DNA of 64,000 nt from JAGVSR01 sp031413815 (GTDB taxonomy: Bacteria; Pseudomonadota; Alphaproteobacteria; Rhizobiales; Hyphomicrobiaceae). The stretch's first letter is position 1, and the number at the start of each line of letters is the position of its first letter. Of this stretch, positions 18,701-27,026 are shown one piece after another. Position numbers and translations under genes: made by a program. The stretch is taken from the NCBI GenBank assembly GCA_031413815.1, contig JANOFU010000112.1, positions 1 to 64,000 on the forward strand. The letters run 5' to 3'. The notes under the pieces were generated by a model. That model ran no database searches and was not told the DNA's origin. It saw only the letters and a program-made list of their open reading frames with translations.

Positions 18701-18910
18701 CGGGATCGCGGCCGCAGCGGTGGTCCACGCGATGGTGGCGACCGGTCGAAAGGCGGCGATCGCAAGCGGCGCGAGGACCGCGTGCCGTCAGCCACCATGA
18801 CAGCTGCTCCGCCCAAGAAGAGCAAAGCCGATCCTGATTCACCGTTCGCCTCGCTGGTGGCCTTGCGCGAAGCCATGGAAAAGCAGGCGCGCGACAAAAC
18901 TCCGTCATGA
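15767..18910 (+). CDS. SUV3-like superfamily 2 RNA helicase with disordered basic tail
   Basis: ATP-dependent helicase of about 1047 residues related to mitochondrial SUV3. The N-terminal helicase core (about 1-430) shows Walker A GPTNTGKT, DEVQ as motif II (FLAIDEVQLAND), LLLGAQTM, and in the second RecA domain ATDAIGMGLNLD and QIAGRAGRH. The middle is alpha-helical; the last 220 residues are low complexity, Ala/Pro then Arg/Asp/Gly rich (RDRDRGRSGGPRDGGDRSK), suited to RNA binding. ATG 15767 (MSSDLEARIRNVT) was chosen because it starts directly before the helicase domain; the frame is open to 15707. It overlaps the S4-domain gene by ATGA, so a joint role in RNA turnover or ribosome metabolism is likely. 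Confidence 0.9.
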   Translation: MSSDLEARIRNVTAVLGPTNTGKTHLAIERMLGHQSGMIGLPLRLLAREVYDKIAARVGADKVALITGEEKIKPERARYWVATVEAMPRDVDVDFLAIDEVQLANDPERGHVFTDRLLHARGRSETLLLGAQTMAGAISDLIPGANFISRPRLSKLTYSGEKKITRLPQRTAVVAFSASEVYAIAELIRRQRGGTAVVIGALSPRTRNAQVELYQSGDVDFLVATDAIGMGLNLDVDHVAFSAVRKFDGQNFRNLMPSEVAQIAGRAGRHMNDGSFGVTGSCDPLDTDLVERLESHTFEPVRVLQWRNRELDFRTLDRLRESLRDIPNEQRLTRARTADDVLALEAVADDGELRDMAASPAAVKRLWDVCQVPDYRKISSQNHAELVSTLYKDLMGPNGVISDDWFAKQVAIADRTDGDIDTLSTRLAHIRTWTFVANRADWLKDPAHWQGRTRAIEDSLSDALHECLTQRFVDRRTSALMKGMRDKEEMSAEIAEDGAITVENHYVGRLRGFRFSPETQSEGIHGKATRSAAAHVLSRELGLRARRVAAAAADAFKINRKGEVLWRGEEIARLDASDDPLKPLVVLLADEHLSGPDREKLQTRLNTWIGETAAEKLRPLMDLTKAEDVTGLARGIAFRLHEKFGAVKRDEIADDLKSLDQPARAQLRKYGVRFGAFNIYFPTLLKPAAAELILALWGLKSAASAGLAVEALPEPPRAGLTSVAADPLVPEAFYRACGYHVCGPRAVRFDMLERLADLIRPLLAWRLSRDPTGKPPTGSTGDGGFTTTPEMMSILGCSPEELSHVLKALGFRLDQRPIPAAAAEPAMDAGAAPASDATEVAAGVPAELETAGGSLAAADTDGAVPVAAPAAPASQKLQDVWRPRRHQGGEAREKRPERNEQRKDRGDNRNRYRGSKPRHGEAPHLVPAAVPGNATAPDTTFAAVPAPTSNSDQPANAQHSRDRDKDRDRPHGTGGNRDRDRGRSGGPRDGGDRSKGGDRKRREDRVPSATMTAAPPKKSKADPDSPFASLVALREAMEKQARDKTPS

Positions 18911-19374
18911 CGCACGACCGGGACAACGCAAGGGATGCTGACACCGCCGCATTGGGAGCTGGAACCCAACGGCTTGATAAATGGCTGTGGTTTGCCCGGC
19001 TGGCCAAGTCGCGCACACTGGCCAGTTCGCTGGTGATAGCCGGCAAGTTCCGCGTTAACCGCAATAAGGCCGACAAGCCCAGTCACGCCGTTCGCGCCGG
19101 TGACGTGATTACGTCATCCGTTTCGCGGACCGTGCGAATCTTTGAAGTTGTGGGCCTTGGGGTGCGCCGTGGGCCACCGGCTGAGGCCCAGGTCCTCTAC
19201 AAGGAATTGACAGCCAGCAGCGAGCAGACCAAGAGTGAAAGCGTTAAGTCACGCAACGGAGCCACCTTGATGCCGGGCCGTTCGACAGGCGAGCGCTTGC
19301 CAGGTAGCGGCCGCCCGACAAAGAGAGACCGGCGTCTTCTTGACCGATTGAAACCGGCGGCGGGTGAGGGGTAG
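18907..19374 (+). CDS. S4-domain RNA-binding protein (Hsp15-like)
   Basis: A 155-residue protein with an S4 RNA-binding fold near the N-terminus (about 20-85; QRLDKWLWFARLAKSRTLAS, then GKFRVNRNKADKPSHAVRAGDVIT). It resembles Hsp15, which rescues stalled 50S subunits carrying nascent chains. A basic C-terminal tail ends in RPTKRDRRLLDRLKP. The ATG overlaps the helicase stop (ATGA), so the two are translationally coupled, consistent with a shared RNA-related function. Gene order with fdxA and carD downstream is common in Hyphomicrobiales. Confidence 0.9.
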   Translation: MTHDRDNARDADTAALGAGTQRLDKWLWFARLAKSRTLASSLVIAGKFRVNRNKADKPSHAVRAGDVITSSVSRTVRIFEVVGLGVRRGPPAEAQVLYKELTASSEQTKSESVKSRNGATLMPGRSTGERLPGSGRPTKRDRRLLDRLKPAAGEG

Positions 19375-19483
19375 CAAAACGATCTCAAACGACAGCGGCG
19401 GGTGACAGCGACCCGCGTTATCTAGTCGAGTTACATTGGCGAGGCGACGCAGCCTCTAGTTCACGGGACACTGGACGAACGGA

Positions 19484-19822
19484 ATGACCTACATCGTCAA
19501 CGAGAACTGCATAAAGTGCAAATACACCGATTGCGTCGAGGTGTGTCCCGTCGATTGCTTTTATGAAGGCGAGAACATGCTCGTCATTCATCCGGACGAG
19601 TGTATCGATTGTGGTGTATGTGAACCTGAGTGTCCGGTGGATGCCATTAAGCCGGATACCGAACCGGGTCTAGAAAAGTGGCTGGAACTCAACCGCGACT
19701 ACGCAGATAAGTGGCCGAACATTACTTCGAAAAAGCCCTCTCCTCCGGATGCCGACGCGTTCAAGGACGAGAAAGGCAAGATGGAGAAATATTTTTCCTC
19801 CAATCCTGGAGCGGGAGACTAA
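19484..19822 (+). CDS. fdxA: 7Fe-8S ferredoxin FdxA
   Basis: Low-potential electron carrier of 112 residues with one [3Fe-4S] and one [4Fe-4S] cluster. The Cys pattern matches Azotobacter FdI shifted by one: C9, C17 and C50 for the 3Fe cluster; C21, C40, C43 and C46 for the 4Fe cluster, with extra C12 and C25. The C-terminal half (WLELNRDYADKWPNI) is the usual FdxA extension. Start ATG 19484 (MTYIVNENCIKC) is the family start. carD lies downstream on the same strand after a 473-base gap. Confidence 0.97.
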   Translation: MTYIVNENCIKCKYTDCVEVCPVDCFYEGENMLVIHPDECIDCGVCEPECPVDAIKPDTEPGLEKWLELNRDYADKWPNITSKKPSPPDADAFKDEKGKMEKYFSSNPGAGD

Positions 19823-20295
19823 ACCAATACTTGCGGTGCTGGAGTCTATCCCACCGCCAACTATGCTCTGCCATCGGCCTGGCCATGGCACAACTTAATC
19901 AGTTCCCTTAAGCGGGCCGAAAGAGCCGCGGCCGCGCACCCTTCATTTTGCGTGAAGATTGTGTTATCCTCTTGTGACGTTGGTTCTGCCATGAACCGAG
20001 CAAGAACAAGTGCGAACACTTAGTGCACTTGGGCACACTATTCAAAAGGATGATGCGCTTCCGGTCTCTGTCTGCCCCATGGTAGCCGGGTCAAGAGGCG
20101 CGCGATCTCAACGAATACTGGCTTTGCCCGGCTTTTTGACGATTGTTCAGTTTGGTCGAACCGGTGTGACGAACCAAAGAGTGGCCTGGAGGTCGCTGGC
20201 TGGTGCTGTGTGCGACCTGCAGTCTGGGGTCGCGAGTGTGGGTATGTAACAACCTACGCGTGCGTAATGTGATGCAAGAGAGTGAGACGACGCGA
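19823..20295 (+). other. long leader/promoter region of carD
   Basis: No convincing gene: the frame 20010-20249 lacks a ribosome site and recognisable sequence. A weak hairpin (GCGGTG/CACCGC, 19833-19856) follows fdxA without a T-run. The rest probably holds the carD promoter and a long 5' leader; the AT-richer segment around 19945-19980 is the likeliest promoter site, but I could not fix a hexamer pair with proper spacing. Confidence 0.4.
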
Positions 20296-21387
20296 ATGGC
20301 TCAGAAGAAGAAGATCGTCGCGAAGGCCAAGGCAACCAAGTCGGTTGCCGCCGCCAGCGCACCCAAGAAGATCGTGCGACCTACCGTTGCGGCCAAGCCC
20401 GCGAACGGCAAGCCGGTTGCTGCCAAGACGTCGACGACAAAGGCTGCTCCAGTTGCCGCGCTGCCGAAGGCCGCTGCCCCGGCTAAGTCGAAGGCCAAGG
20501 CCGCTGCGCCTGCCCCTGCGTCCCTAAAGACGGGTTCAAAGGCCGCTCCGATTCAAGTCAAGGCCGCAGCGACTGTGGCTCAGAAGCCCGTTGCCACGAA
20601 GCCGGCACCGGTCGTCCCGGCCAAGCAGGTGTTTGCCGCTAAGGCCCCCGTGAGCGCGTTCGTTGCCCATCGTGCTGCGGCAGCCGGCGCAGCTGCGCGC
20701 ACCGCTCCGGCCGCACTGGCTAAGGTTTCTGCGGGCCAAAAGATCACCGCTCCGGTTGCTGCTCCCGCTTCGCCTAAGGCGATCGCAGAAAAGGCGGCTG
20801 CCGCTGCGCGTCAGCTGCTGGCATCCAAGAAGCCGGTCAGCCAGCGTCATGGCTTCAAGACCAACGAATTCGTTGTCTACCCAGCCCACGGTGTCGGCCG
20901 CATTGTCGGCATTGAGGAGCAGGAAATCGCGGGCATGTCGCTCGAACTCTTTGTCATCAACTTCGACAAGGAAAAGCTGACGCTGCGCGTTCCAACGGGC
21001 AAGCTGGACAGCGTTGGCATGCGCAAGCTCGCCGACGACGTTCTGGTCAAGAAGGCGATGGAAATTCTCAAGGGCCGCGCTCGTATCAAGCGGACCATGT
21101 GGAGCCGCCGTGCGCAGGAGTACGTCGCGAAGATCAATTCCGGCGACCTCGTGTCGATCGCGGAAGTGGTGCGTGATCTCTACCGCTCGGAAGCTCAGCC
21201 TGAACAGTCTTACTCAGAGCGTCAGCTCTATGAGGACGCGCTCGACCGCATGGCACGTGAAATCGCAGCTGTTGAAAAGCTCGATGATCGTGGCGCTGTT
21301 CAGCGCATCACGGAAGTTCTGTCAAAGAGCGCCCGTGGCCGCCGGTTGGCCGAAGAAACCGTAGCTGCCGAAACGAAGGCTGCCTAA
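20296..21387 (+). CDS. carD: CarD-family regulator with histone H1-like N-terminal tail
   Basis: CarD/CdnL-type RNA polymerase-binding transcription factor of 363 residues. The C-terminal half (about 185-350) is a complete CarD protein: RID-like Tudor domain (TNEFVVYPAHGVGRIVGIEEQEIAGMSLELFV...LRVPTGKLDSVGMRKL) followed by the helical DNA-binding domain with the conserved Trp (KRTMWSRRAQEY). Stand-alone CdnL proteins are about 160-180 residues, so the first 180 residues are an added Lys/Ala/Pro tail (AKATKSVAAAS, AKSKAKAAAPAPAS) like histone H1 or AlgP tails. ATG 20296 follows AGAGTGAGA. This gene after fdxA is the normal alphaproteobacterial position; the tail is the unusual part. Confidence 0.92.
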   Translation: MAQKKKIVAKAKATKSVAAASAPKKIVRPTVAAKPANGKPVAAKTSTTKAAPVAALPKAAAPAKSKAKAAAPAPASLKTGSKAAPIQVKAAATVAQKPVATKPAPVVPAKQVFAAKAPVSAFVAHRAAAAGAAARTAPAALAKVSAGQKITAPVAAPASPKAIAEKAAAAARQLLASKKPVSQRHGFKTNEFVVYPAHGVGRIVGIEEQEIAGMSLELFVINFDKEKLTLRVPTGKLDSVGMRKLADDVLVKKAMEILKGRARIKRTMWSRRAQEYVAKINSGDLVSIAEVVRDLYRSEAQPEQSYSERQLYEDALDRMAREIAAVEKLDDRGAVQRITEVLSKSARGRRLAEETVAAETKAA

Positions 21388-21420
21388 GCGCAGTCGCCGC
21401 CTGCAGCGGCGGAAAAAATC

Positions 21421-21455
21421 GAGCGCCTGGATGAGCAATCTTCCGGGCGCTTTTT
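21421..21455. terminator. bidirectional terminator between carD and the nuclease gene
   Basis: AGCGCC(T)GGA at 21422-21431 pairs with TTCC(G)GGCGCT at 21441-21451. It is preceded by AAAAAATCG and followed by TTTTTC, so it can act on both strands, serving carD (rightward) and the thermonuclease-like gene (leftward). A smaller hairpin at 21395-21412 precedes it. Confidence 0.85.
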
Positions 21456-22312
21456 CATTGCACGATTTCAATCTCGCCGGGGCTGGTCAGTTCCACGAGA
21501 GGGCCGTTGCGCCGCTCGATCCAGCCGCGCACGCGCACGGTTTGGCCTTGCAGGGCCTTGAGCCGGGCCATGGTTTGATCGCGATCGGTTTTGCTGCGCA
21601 AGGGCAGGCTCGCGGTAAAGTCCCATTTCCAATTCTCGCCGAAGTTCAAATAAATCCGGCTTTTGGTTTCGGCGACAGCGGCGACGCGCCCCTCAACAAT
21701 TTGGAATGTGCTAAGTGCGGCCAGCAATTCGCGCGTCTTCCACGCCTGGCGGATGTCATAAGCTGGGTTGGACCACAGCCCGCGCTTGGCGCTGCGGGCG
21801 GCGTGCTCCCGGCTTAACAGCTCGGTATCACAAGCCAGTTGAGAGGCTTGCCCGGTGACCCTCGCGTGACCTGCATCGACCAAGGCTCCTTGGATCCAAG
21901 TGGGCTTGTCACCAGCAGTGACTGTGACGTGGGCTACAATACGGCCGTACCGGTCGCGGCTGCTGCCCGTGCTGAAGATCTCGGCACGTCCATCCTTGAG
22001 CAAGTCTTGCAAGGCTTTGCGTGCCTCCCGTTCAGGGCCCCAGATTTGCGCATCGCTGCCATGATCTTGACCTCGAGGTCCGAGGATTCCGCTCAATCGC
22101 ACTTCGGCTCCGTCGTCGAGGATGAGTGTTTCACCATCGGCCACGCGGGCGACGGCGCGCACCTCACCGCCTTCGAAACGGCACGCGGCCGCCGGGTCTT
22201 CCTGCGCATCCAAGCGGCCAGATGCGGCTACGCACGGCACCAAGATAGCGAACGCTACCTTGATCCAGTGAGCAGGACGTGACCAACTTTGGCTTAGAAT
22301 TTGGCAGGACAT
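21455..22312 (-). CDS. thermonuclease (SNase)-like protein
   Basis: Protein of 285 residues with a staphylococcal-nuclease-like OB domain (about 45-165). The pattern ADGETLILDDGAEVRLSGIL, then WGPEREARKALQDLL and DRYGRIVAHVTV matches the family, but the strongly conserved catalytic Arg/Asp/Glu set appears altered (RLSGIL in place of RLIGID), so activity is doubtful. A hydrophobic N-terminal segment (WIKVAFAILVPCVAA) suggests export. The second half (about 190-285) looks like a further beta domain (IVEGRVAAVAETKSRIYLNFG), as in many alphaproteobacterial SNase-like proteins. ATG 22312 (MSCQILSQSW) is preferred; 22354 is possible. It lies downstream of the RTX gene on the same strand. Confidence 0.8.
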   Translation of the reverse strand: MSCQILSQSWSRPAHWIKVAFAILVPCVAASGRLDAQEDPAAACRFEGGEVRAVARVADGETLILDDGAEVRLSGILGPRGQDHGSDAQIWGPEREARKALQDLLKDGRAEIFSTGSSRDRYGRIVAHVTVTAGDKPTWIQGALVDAGHARVTGQASQLACDTELLSREHAARSAKRGLWSNPAYDIRQAWKTRELLAALSTFQIVEGRVAAVAETKSRIYLNFGENWKWDFTASLPLRSKTDRDQTMARLKALQGQTVRVRGWIERRNGPLVELTSPGEIEIVQ

Positions 22313-22376
22313 TCTGCATGAGTGGCACGCGCGCAAGCGTTCGCCAAGCCGCATTGATTGGCCGGTTGGACTCAGG

Positions 22377-25300
22377 TCACAGCAAGAAGTCGTCTGATTT
22401 CAAGTGTCTCAGTTGCGTGTCGAGCAACCGCAGGCTCGACCCCGAGTTCACAGTGATAATCGTGTCGTGACCATCTTGGACCGCGCTCGCTCTTAGGTCA
22501 GCAAAGTTGTCGAAGCCAGCCGAACGCAGATCGATGACATCGCCACTCCGCCGATGCCCGCGCCCCATTTCGAAATCTTCGATCGTGTCGTGTCCAAAAC
22601 CCGCCTTGAAGACAAACACATCGCATCCGCTGCCGCCGCGGATCGTGTCGGCACTGGCACTGCTGATAATCCGGTCGTTGCCGCGGCCTGCATCAATCCG
22701 CTCAATCCCAGTCAGCGTGATGTTTGACAGATCAAGCGTGTCGCTCCGTTTCGACAGGCGCAGGATGTCGAAGCCCGCTCCGCCGTCAATCGCTTCGATG
22801 TTGACCAAGCTGGAGCCACCTCTGCCAAGGCCAATGATGTCTTGACCCGAACTTCCTTGGATTTTGTCGAAACCTGAACCGCCATCGTATCGATCGCGGC
22901 CAACGTTGCCTGCAACCAGGAATGTATCGTTGCCGCCATGACCATAGAGCCGGTCATTGCCGCGCAGCCCAATGATGATGTCGTTACCCGCAGTTCCATG
23001 CAGTGTGTCTGCGCGGTTTGTTCCCGTGATCGTCGTAGTGCCCGTTGTGACAGGCGTCACGGTGAGCCCAACCGTCGCTGTGGCCTGACCTGCGAGCCCA
23101 TCTGAAGCCGTGTAAGTGAACGACGCATTGCCCGAGTATCCAGCATTTGGCGTGAAGACCACACGCCCGAGAGCATCAAGGTCAACCGATCCATTCGCGG
23201 CACCCTGAACTGACAGAATGGTCAACGCATCGCCATCGATATCGCTGTCGTTGGCGAGCAGCTGTGCAGCTGTCAGTGTCAGTGCGGAGCCCTGTGCCGT
23301 TTGAAAACCAGAATCAGCCGCGACTGTCGGCGCGTCGTTGACCGGGGTGACGGTCAAGCGGAAGTTAGCGCTCGCACTCGCCACCGTATCAGACGCAGTC
23401 ACGCGCACGTCGACGGTGCCGTAAAAGTTCTGCGGCGGTGTGCCCTGGAATGTCCGGGTTGTTGCATCGAAGGACAGCCAAGCTGGCAACGCGGCTCCGT
23501 TGGCGAGTGTTGCGGTGAATATGAGAGGTTGACCCTCCGGATCTGTGAAAACTGCGCCAGGAACGGTGAATGTCCACGCGCTGTCTTCAGCCGTCGCTTG
23601 GTCTTCGACACCTGCCGCCGAAACTACGGGAGCGTCATTTGTGGGAGAGATCGTCAGATTAAAGTCAGCATTCACGGCTGCCGCAGAGTCGGATGCTGTG
23701 ACCCGCAGGTTGATCACCCCGTTGAAGTTTGCAGGAGGTGTGCCGGTAAACGTGCGTGCCGATGCGTCGAATGTCAGCCAAGCTGGGAGTGGCGCACCGC
23801 TAGCGAGGCTGGCGGTGAGGCTGAGGGGTTGACCGTCCGGATCATTGAAGGTCGCATCGGGAATTGTGAAAGACCAAGCCTCGTCTTCAAGAGATGATTG
23901 ATCCGCGATGCCGGCAGGCGTTAAGCTGGGAGCCGTATTCGGAAAGATGGTGATATTGGCCGCAGCCGTCGATTGCCCACCTAATCCGTCAGAGATTGTG
24001 TAGGTGAAGAAAACGACGTCATTGAACGCGTCGCTGACTTGGATCCGGACATCGCCGTTTGCAGTGACGGAAATTTCGGCACCAGCTGTCGATGTCGAAG
24101 CGGCAACAATGGTCAGGGCGTCGCCTTCGAAATCGAGGTCATTCGAAAGGAGTTCGATGGCATCAATCGTAATGTCGCGGTCGTAGGTGTAGAAGCCGCT
24201 ATCGGCAATCGCGACCGGTGCGTCGTTCACGATCATACTGGCCGAATTAGCGGCCAAAATGATGGCCGCACGTTCCAAGGCGCTGCCATCCTCGAATTGG
24301 ATTGCTTCAATGCCGTGACCAGCCAGGAACTCATCGAGCACGATGCGGCCGCCCTCAGCGAAGCGCACGATGACGTCATCGGAATCGGCGGCCGATCGCA
24401 GGAAACTGATCTCCGCTGCCGTCAATTCAGCGAGAACGAGAAGATCGCGGTCCGAACTAGCGCCTGTATCCGAGACCGTATCGTTACCGTCACCCTTCCG
24501 GTAGACGAAGCCATCGGCTCCCTCGCCGCCGTTGATCGCGTCATCGCCAAGGCCACCGTAGAGCGTGTCGTCGCCGCCATGGCCGGAAATGGTATTGTTG
24601 CCATCGGTCCCGGAGATCGTATTGCGCGCATCATTGCCTGTGCCCGATACGGCGTCGCCGGCAAGTTTCAGCGTTTCAACAAAATCGCCCAAAACGTAGT
24701 CAATACTTGAAATGACGGTGTCGGTACCTTGGCCTTCAAGCTCGACGACGGTGTCGCCAACGTTATCGACGAAATACGTGTCGCTACCGCGCCGGCCTGC
24801 CATGTAATCGGCGCCCGTGCCGCCGTCGATGGTGTCGCGCTTGTTCGACCCCGTAATGGTGTCGTTTCCGCCGAGAGCAAAGATGTCCGCGCCAGTCGAT
24901 GGGCCCGACAGCGGGGAAGCAGCCAGTGCGCGTAATTGTGCTGTGCTGCCAGCATCACTAATGACGATTGTATCGTCGTTGTCGGTTCCGTCGCGGAGGT
25001 CTCGCGTGCCGCCGCCCTCGTCGAAGTCAAAAACGGGTGCCGTTGGCCGGGCCTCAAGGGGGTCGAACAGTGTTCCGCCATTCATGATGGTGGTCACGAC
25101 CGCATCTATATTGTCATAGATCGCGGTTGTGCCGGGCCCTTCCCGATTTACAAAATCATAGTCGGTGTAATCCCCGATCTCGTGGAAGTTGATGCCGAGC
25201 ATTCCTTCACTGAAATCTTTGATCCGGATGATCGCTCCGGTTTCAGGGTTCGAGTTCGTTGTGATACTGGTATACTCATTCTCATCACGCCCGATGTATG

Positions 25301-27026
25301 TGTATTCAGACGTGTAGCCAGAGAACACATGAACGAGAAGATCCTCACCGTCGCGGCTGTATTGGATGGCGCCGGCGAAATCTAACAGCCCTTGAGAATA
25401 ATCGGTCTCATAGATAGCGTCGATCTGGTATTGCCAAAGGATAAATGGCGAACCAGGTGCGTCAGAGGAGCCGTCCTTGTAGGGATCGGGATCCTGCGGC
25501 AAATCATCAAAACTGTCGTGAAGTTCAATGTTCCAAAAGCCGCCAAGGATTGGAAACAAGGGCGACTCTTCGTACTCACCCGGATCCGGCTTTACAAAAT
25601 TGTAAGGAATCAAAAGCTGGTCATCCGACTCGGCATCTTCAATAACGAATTCGACAATGCCGTCTTCCGTTGATAGCGACGACAGTACAAATGTATCCGA
25701 CCCATCGCCGCCGGCTGCGAGCGTCCGGCCGGAGCCCGATACGATGGTGTCGTCACCGTCGTCGCCATAGAATTCGACATCATACCCTTCCGGGCTGGCC
25801 TGCGAATGTGGTGTCACATGCCGGCCGTCGAGGAGGTCGTCGCCAGCCCCACCTTCGACGCCGCGCATGCTCGCCCCGCCGTAAACCCGGTCGTCTCCTT
25901 TAGAACCGATGATCCATTCCACTGATTGGAGCCAGAGCCCGCTGTCTTCCTCTGGCGATGATCCAGCCTGCACAAGAACGATACCGGCGACGTCGGATTG
26001 ATTGATATAAAGTCCGGAACTCTCGTCGCCAAAATCAATAACATCGCCTTTGCCAGTACTGCTTTCGCCGTCCAGCTGCAGATAGCGGCGATCAACAAGC
26101 ATCTCCGAGTCGTCGCCCATGATGATCGTGTCGTCGACGGAATTCCACCGGAAGCGCTCAATCGAGTACAGGAAGTCCGTGCCGCCTTGGTGGGTCGTCG
26201 TGAAGTTGGGAATGATATTTTCGATCGCATACTTCAAAGGGTTGAGTTCGATTGTGCCGGCACCGATGTATTCAACGGTGTCTACGCCATCTTCCGAATA
26301 CGCCAGCCGTCCTTGACCGCCATGAAGAAAGTTCGTTCCGTTGGACCAAACCAGAACGTCGTCATCGCGGCCGCCATGTAGTTTTTCAAGTTTTGAAGCG
26401 TCGTCGCTGCCGGTCAGGGTGTCATTCCCATCGCCGCCCATCAAACCTGTGAAACGTCCATCGATCTCTAACTCATCGTCTTCGCCGGTGCCGAGCAGCG
26501 TTTCGGTTCCCGTCGTGAAGCGGAACCAGCCCATGTTGGGCATGTGCTGGGCGATATCGACGCCGATGTAGAACAAGAGGGACGCAACGACAGAGGATGA
26601 ATTCGATGTCGGTTGCGGTTCGAAAGGGAATTTGTAAGCGTAGTAAGGATAGTCTTGGTTATCGATGCTGCTGCCGACCGCCATCATCGTTTGCCAGTCG
26701 CCGAGCGGGTCGTCGCTTGGAATGACTTCCGATCCGCGCCATTCAGGCGTGCCGATCATATCGACAAGAACACGGCCTGTTGGTTCCGGGCGGCCTTCGA
26801 CTTTGTTGGCTTGCGACAATGTGAGGAATCGATCATCGCCTGATACCCCTAAGGTCGGTGCGTTCTTTGGCGGGCCGAATGTGCCTTCGAGCACAAACCA
26901 CCGCTCCTGAGTAAGACCACCGATGTCGAGTTCGTCTTGTTGGAAGACGAGCTGCAAGTGATCGGCACCAAACTTGCCGAGGTTGCGCGTTTGAATAGGA
27001 ACGCGTTCAATGCGAATGCTTGGCAT
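22377..27026 (-). CDS. giant RTX/Ig-repeat protein, likely type I-secreted
   Basis: Protein of 1549 residues, probably secreted by a type I system through its C-terminus. N-terminal 200 residues are unfamiliar. Several RTX calcium-binding blocks follow (GGDGNDTLTG; SGHGGDDTLYGGLGDDAING), then a cadherin-like module opening with AIADSGFYTYDRD, two near-identical Ig/dystroglycan-cadherin repeats (each with LEDEAWSF or AEDSAWTF, PLPAWLTFDA or ALPAWLSFDA and FTGTPPANF or FQGTPPQNF), another cadherin-like repeat with NDSDIDGDALTI, and terminal RTX repeats (GTAGNDIIIGLRGNDRLYG). No N-terminal signal peptide. Start ATG 27026 (MPSIRIERVPI) has GGGGGA at proper spacing; the frame extends 58 codons further without support. 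No exporter genes lie nearby. Probably an adhesin or surface protein; no enzyme domain recognised. Confidence 0.9.
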   Translation of the reverse strand: MPSIRIERVPIQTRNLGKFGADHLQLVFQQDELDIGGLTQERWFVLEGTFGPPKNAPTLGVSGDDRFLTLSQANKVEGRPEPTGRVLVDMIGTPEWRGSEVIPSDDPLGDWQTMMAVGSSIDNQDYPYYAYKFPFEPQPTSNSSSVVASLLFYIGVDIAQHMPNMGWFRFTTGTETLLGTGEDDELEIDGRFTGLMGGDGNDTLTGSDDASKLEKLHGGRDDDVLVWSNGTNFLHGGQGRLAYSEDGVDTVEYIGAGTIELNPLKYAIENIIPNFTTTHQGGTDFLYSIERFRWNSVDDTIIMGDDSEMLVDRRYLQLDGESSTGKGDVIDFGDESSGLYINQSDVAGIVLVQAGSSPEEDSGLWLQSVEWIIGSKGDDRVYGGASMRGVEGGAGDDLLDGRHVTPHSQASPEGYDVEFYGDDGDDTIVSGSGRTLAAGGDGSDTFVLSSLSTEDGIVEFVIEDAESDDQLLIPYNFVKPDPGEYEESPLFPILGGFWNIELHDSFDDLPQDPDPYKDGSSDAPGSPFILWQYQIDAIYETDYSQGLLDFAGAIQYSRDGEDLLVHVFSGYTSEYTYIGRDENEYTSITTNSNPETGAIIRIKDFSEGMLGINFHEIGDYTDYDFVNREGPGTTAIYDNIDAVVTTIMNGGTLFDPLEARPTAPVFDFDEGGGTRDLRDGTDNDDTIVISDAGSTAQLRALAASPLSGPSTGADIFALGGNDTITGSNKRDTIDGGTGADYMAGRRGSDTYFVDNVGDTVVELEGQGTDTVISSIDYVLGDFVETLKLAGDAVSGTGNDARNTISGTDGNNTISGHGGDDTLYGGLGDDAINGGEGADGFVYRKGDGNDTVSDTGASSDRDLLVLAELTAAEISFLRSAADSDDVIVRFAEGGRIVLDEFLAGHGIEAIQFEDGSALERAAIILAANSASMIVNDAPVAIADSGFYTYDRDITIDAIELLSNDLDFEGDALTIVAASTSTAGAEISVTANGDVRIQVSDAFNDVVFFTYTISDGLGGQSTAAANITIFPNTAPSLTPAGIADQSSLEDEAWSFTIPDATFNDPDGQPLSLTASLASGAPLPAWLTFDASARTFTGTPPANFNGVINLRVTASDSAAAVNADFNLTISPTNDAPVVSAAGVEDQATAEDSAWTFTVPGAVFTDPEGQPLIFTATLANGAALPAWLSFDATTRTFQGTPPQNFYGTVDVRVTASDTVASASANFRLTVTPVNDAPTVAADSGFQTAQGSALTLTAAQLLANDSDIDGDALTILSVQGAANGSVDLDALGRVVFTPNAGYSGNASFTYTASDGLAGQATATVGLTVTPVTTGTTTITGTNRADTLHGTAGNDIIIGLRGNDRLYGHGGNDTFLVAGNVGRDRYDGGSGFDKIQGSSGQDIIGLGRGGSSLVNIEAIDGGAGFDILRLSKRSDTLDLSNITLTGIERIDAGRGNDRIISSASADTIRGGSGCDVFVFKAGFGHDTIEDFEMGRGHRRSGDVIDLRSAGFDNFADLRASAVQDGHDTIITVNSGSSLRLLDTQLRHLKSDDFLL

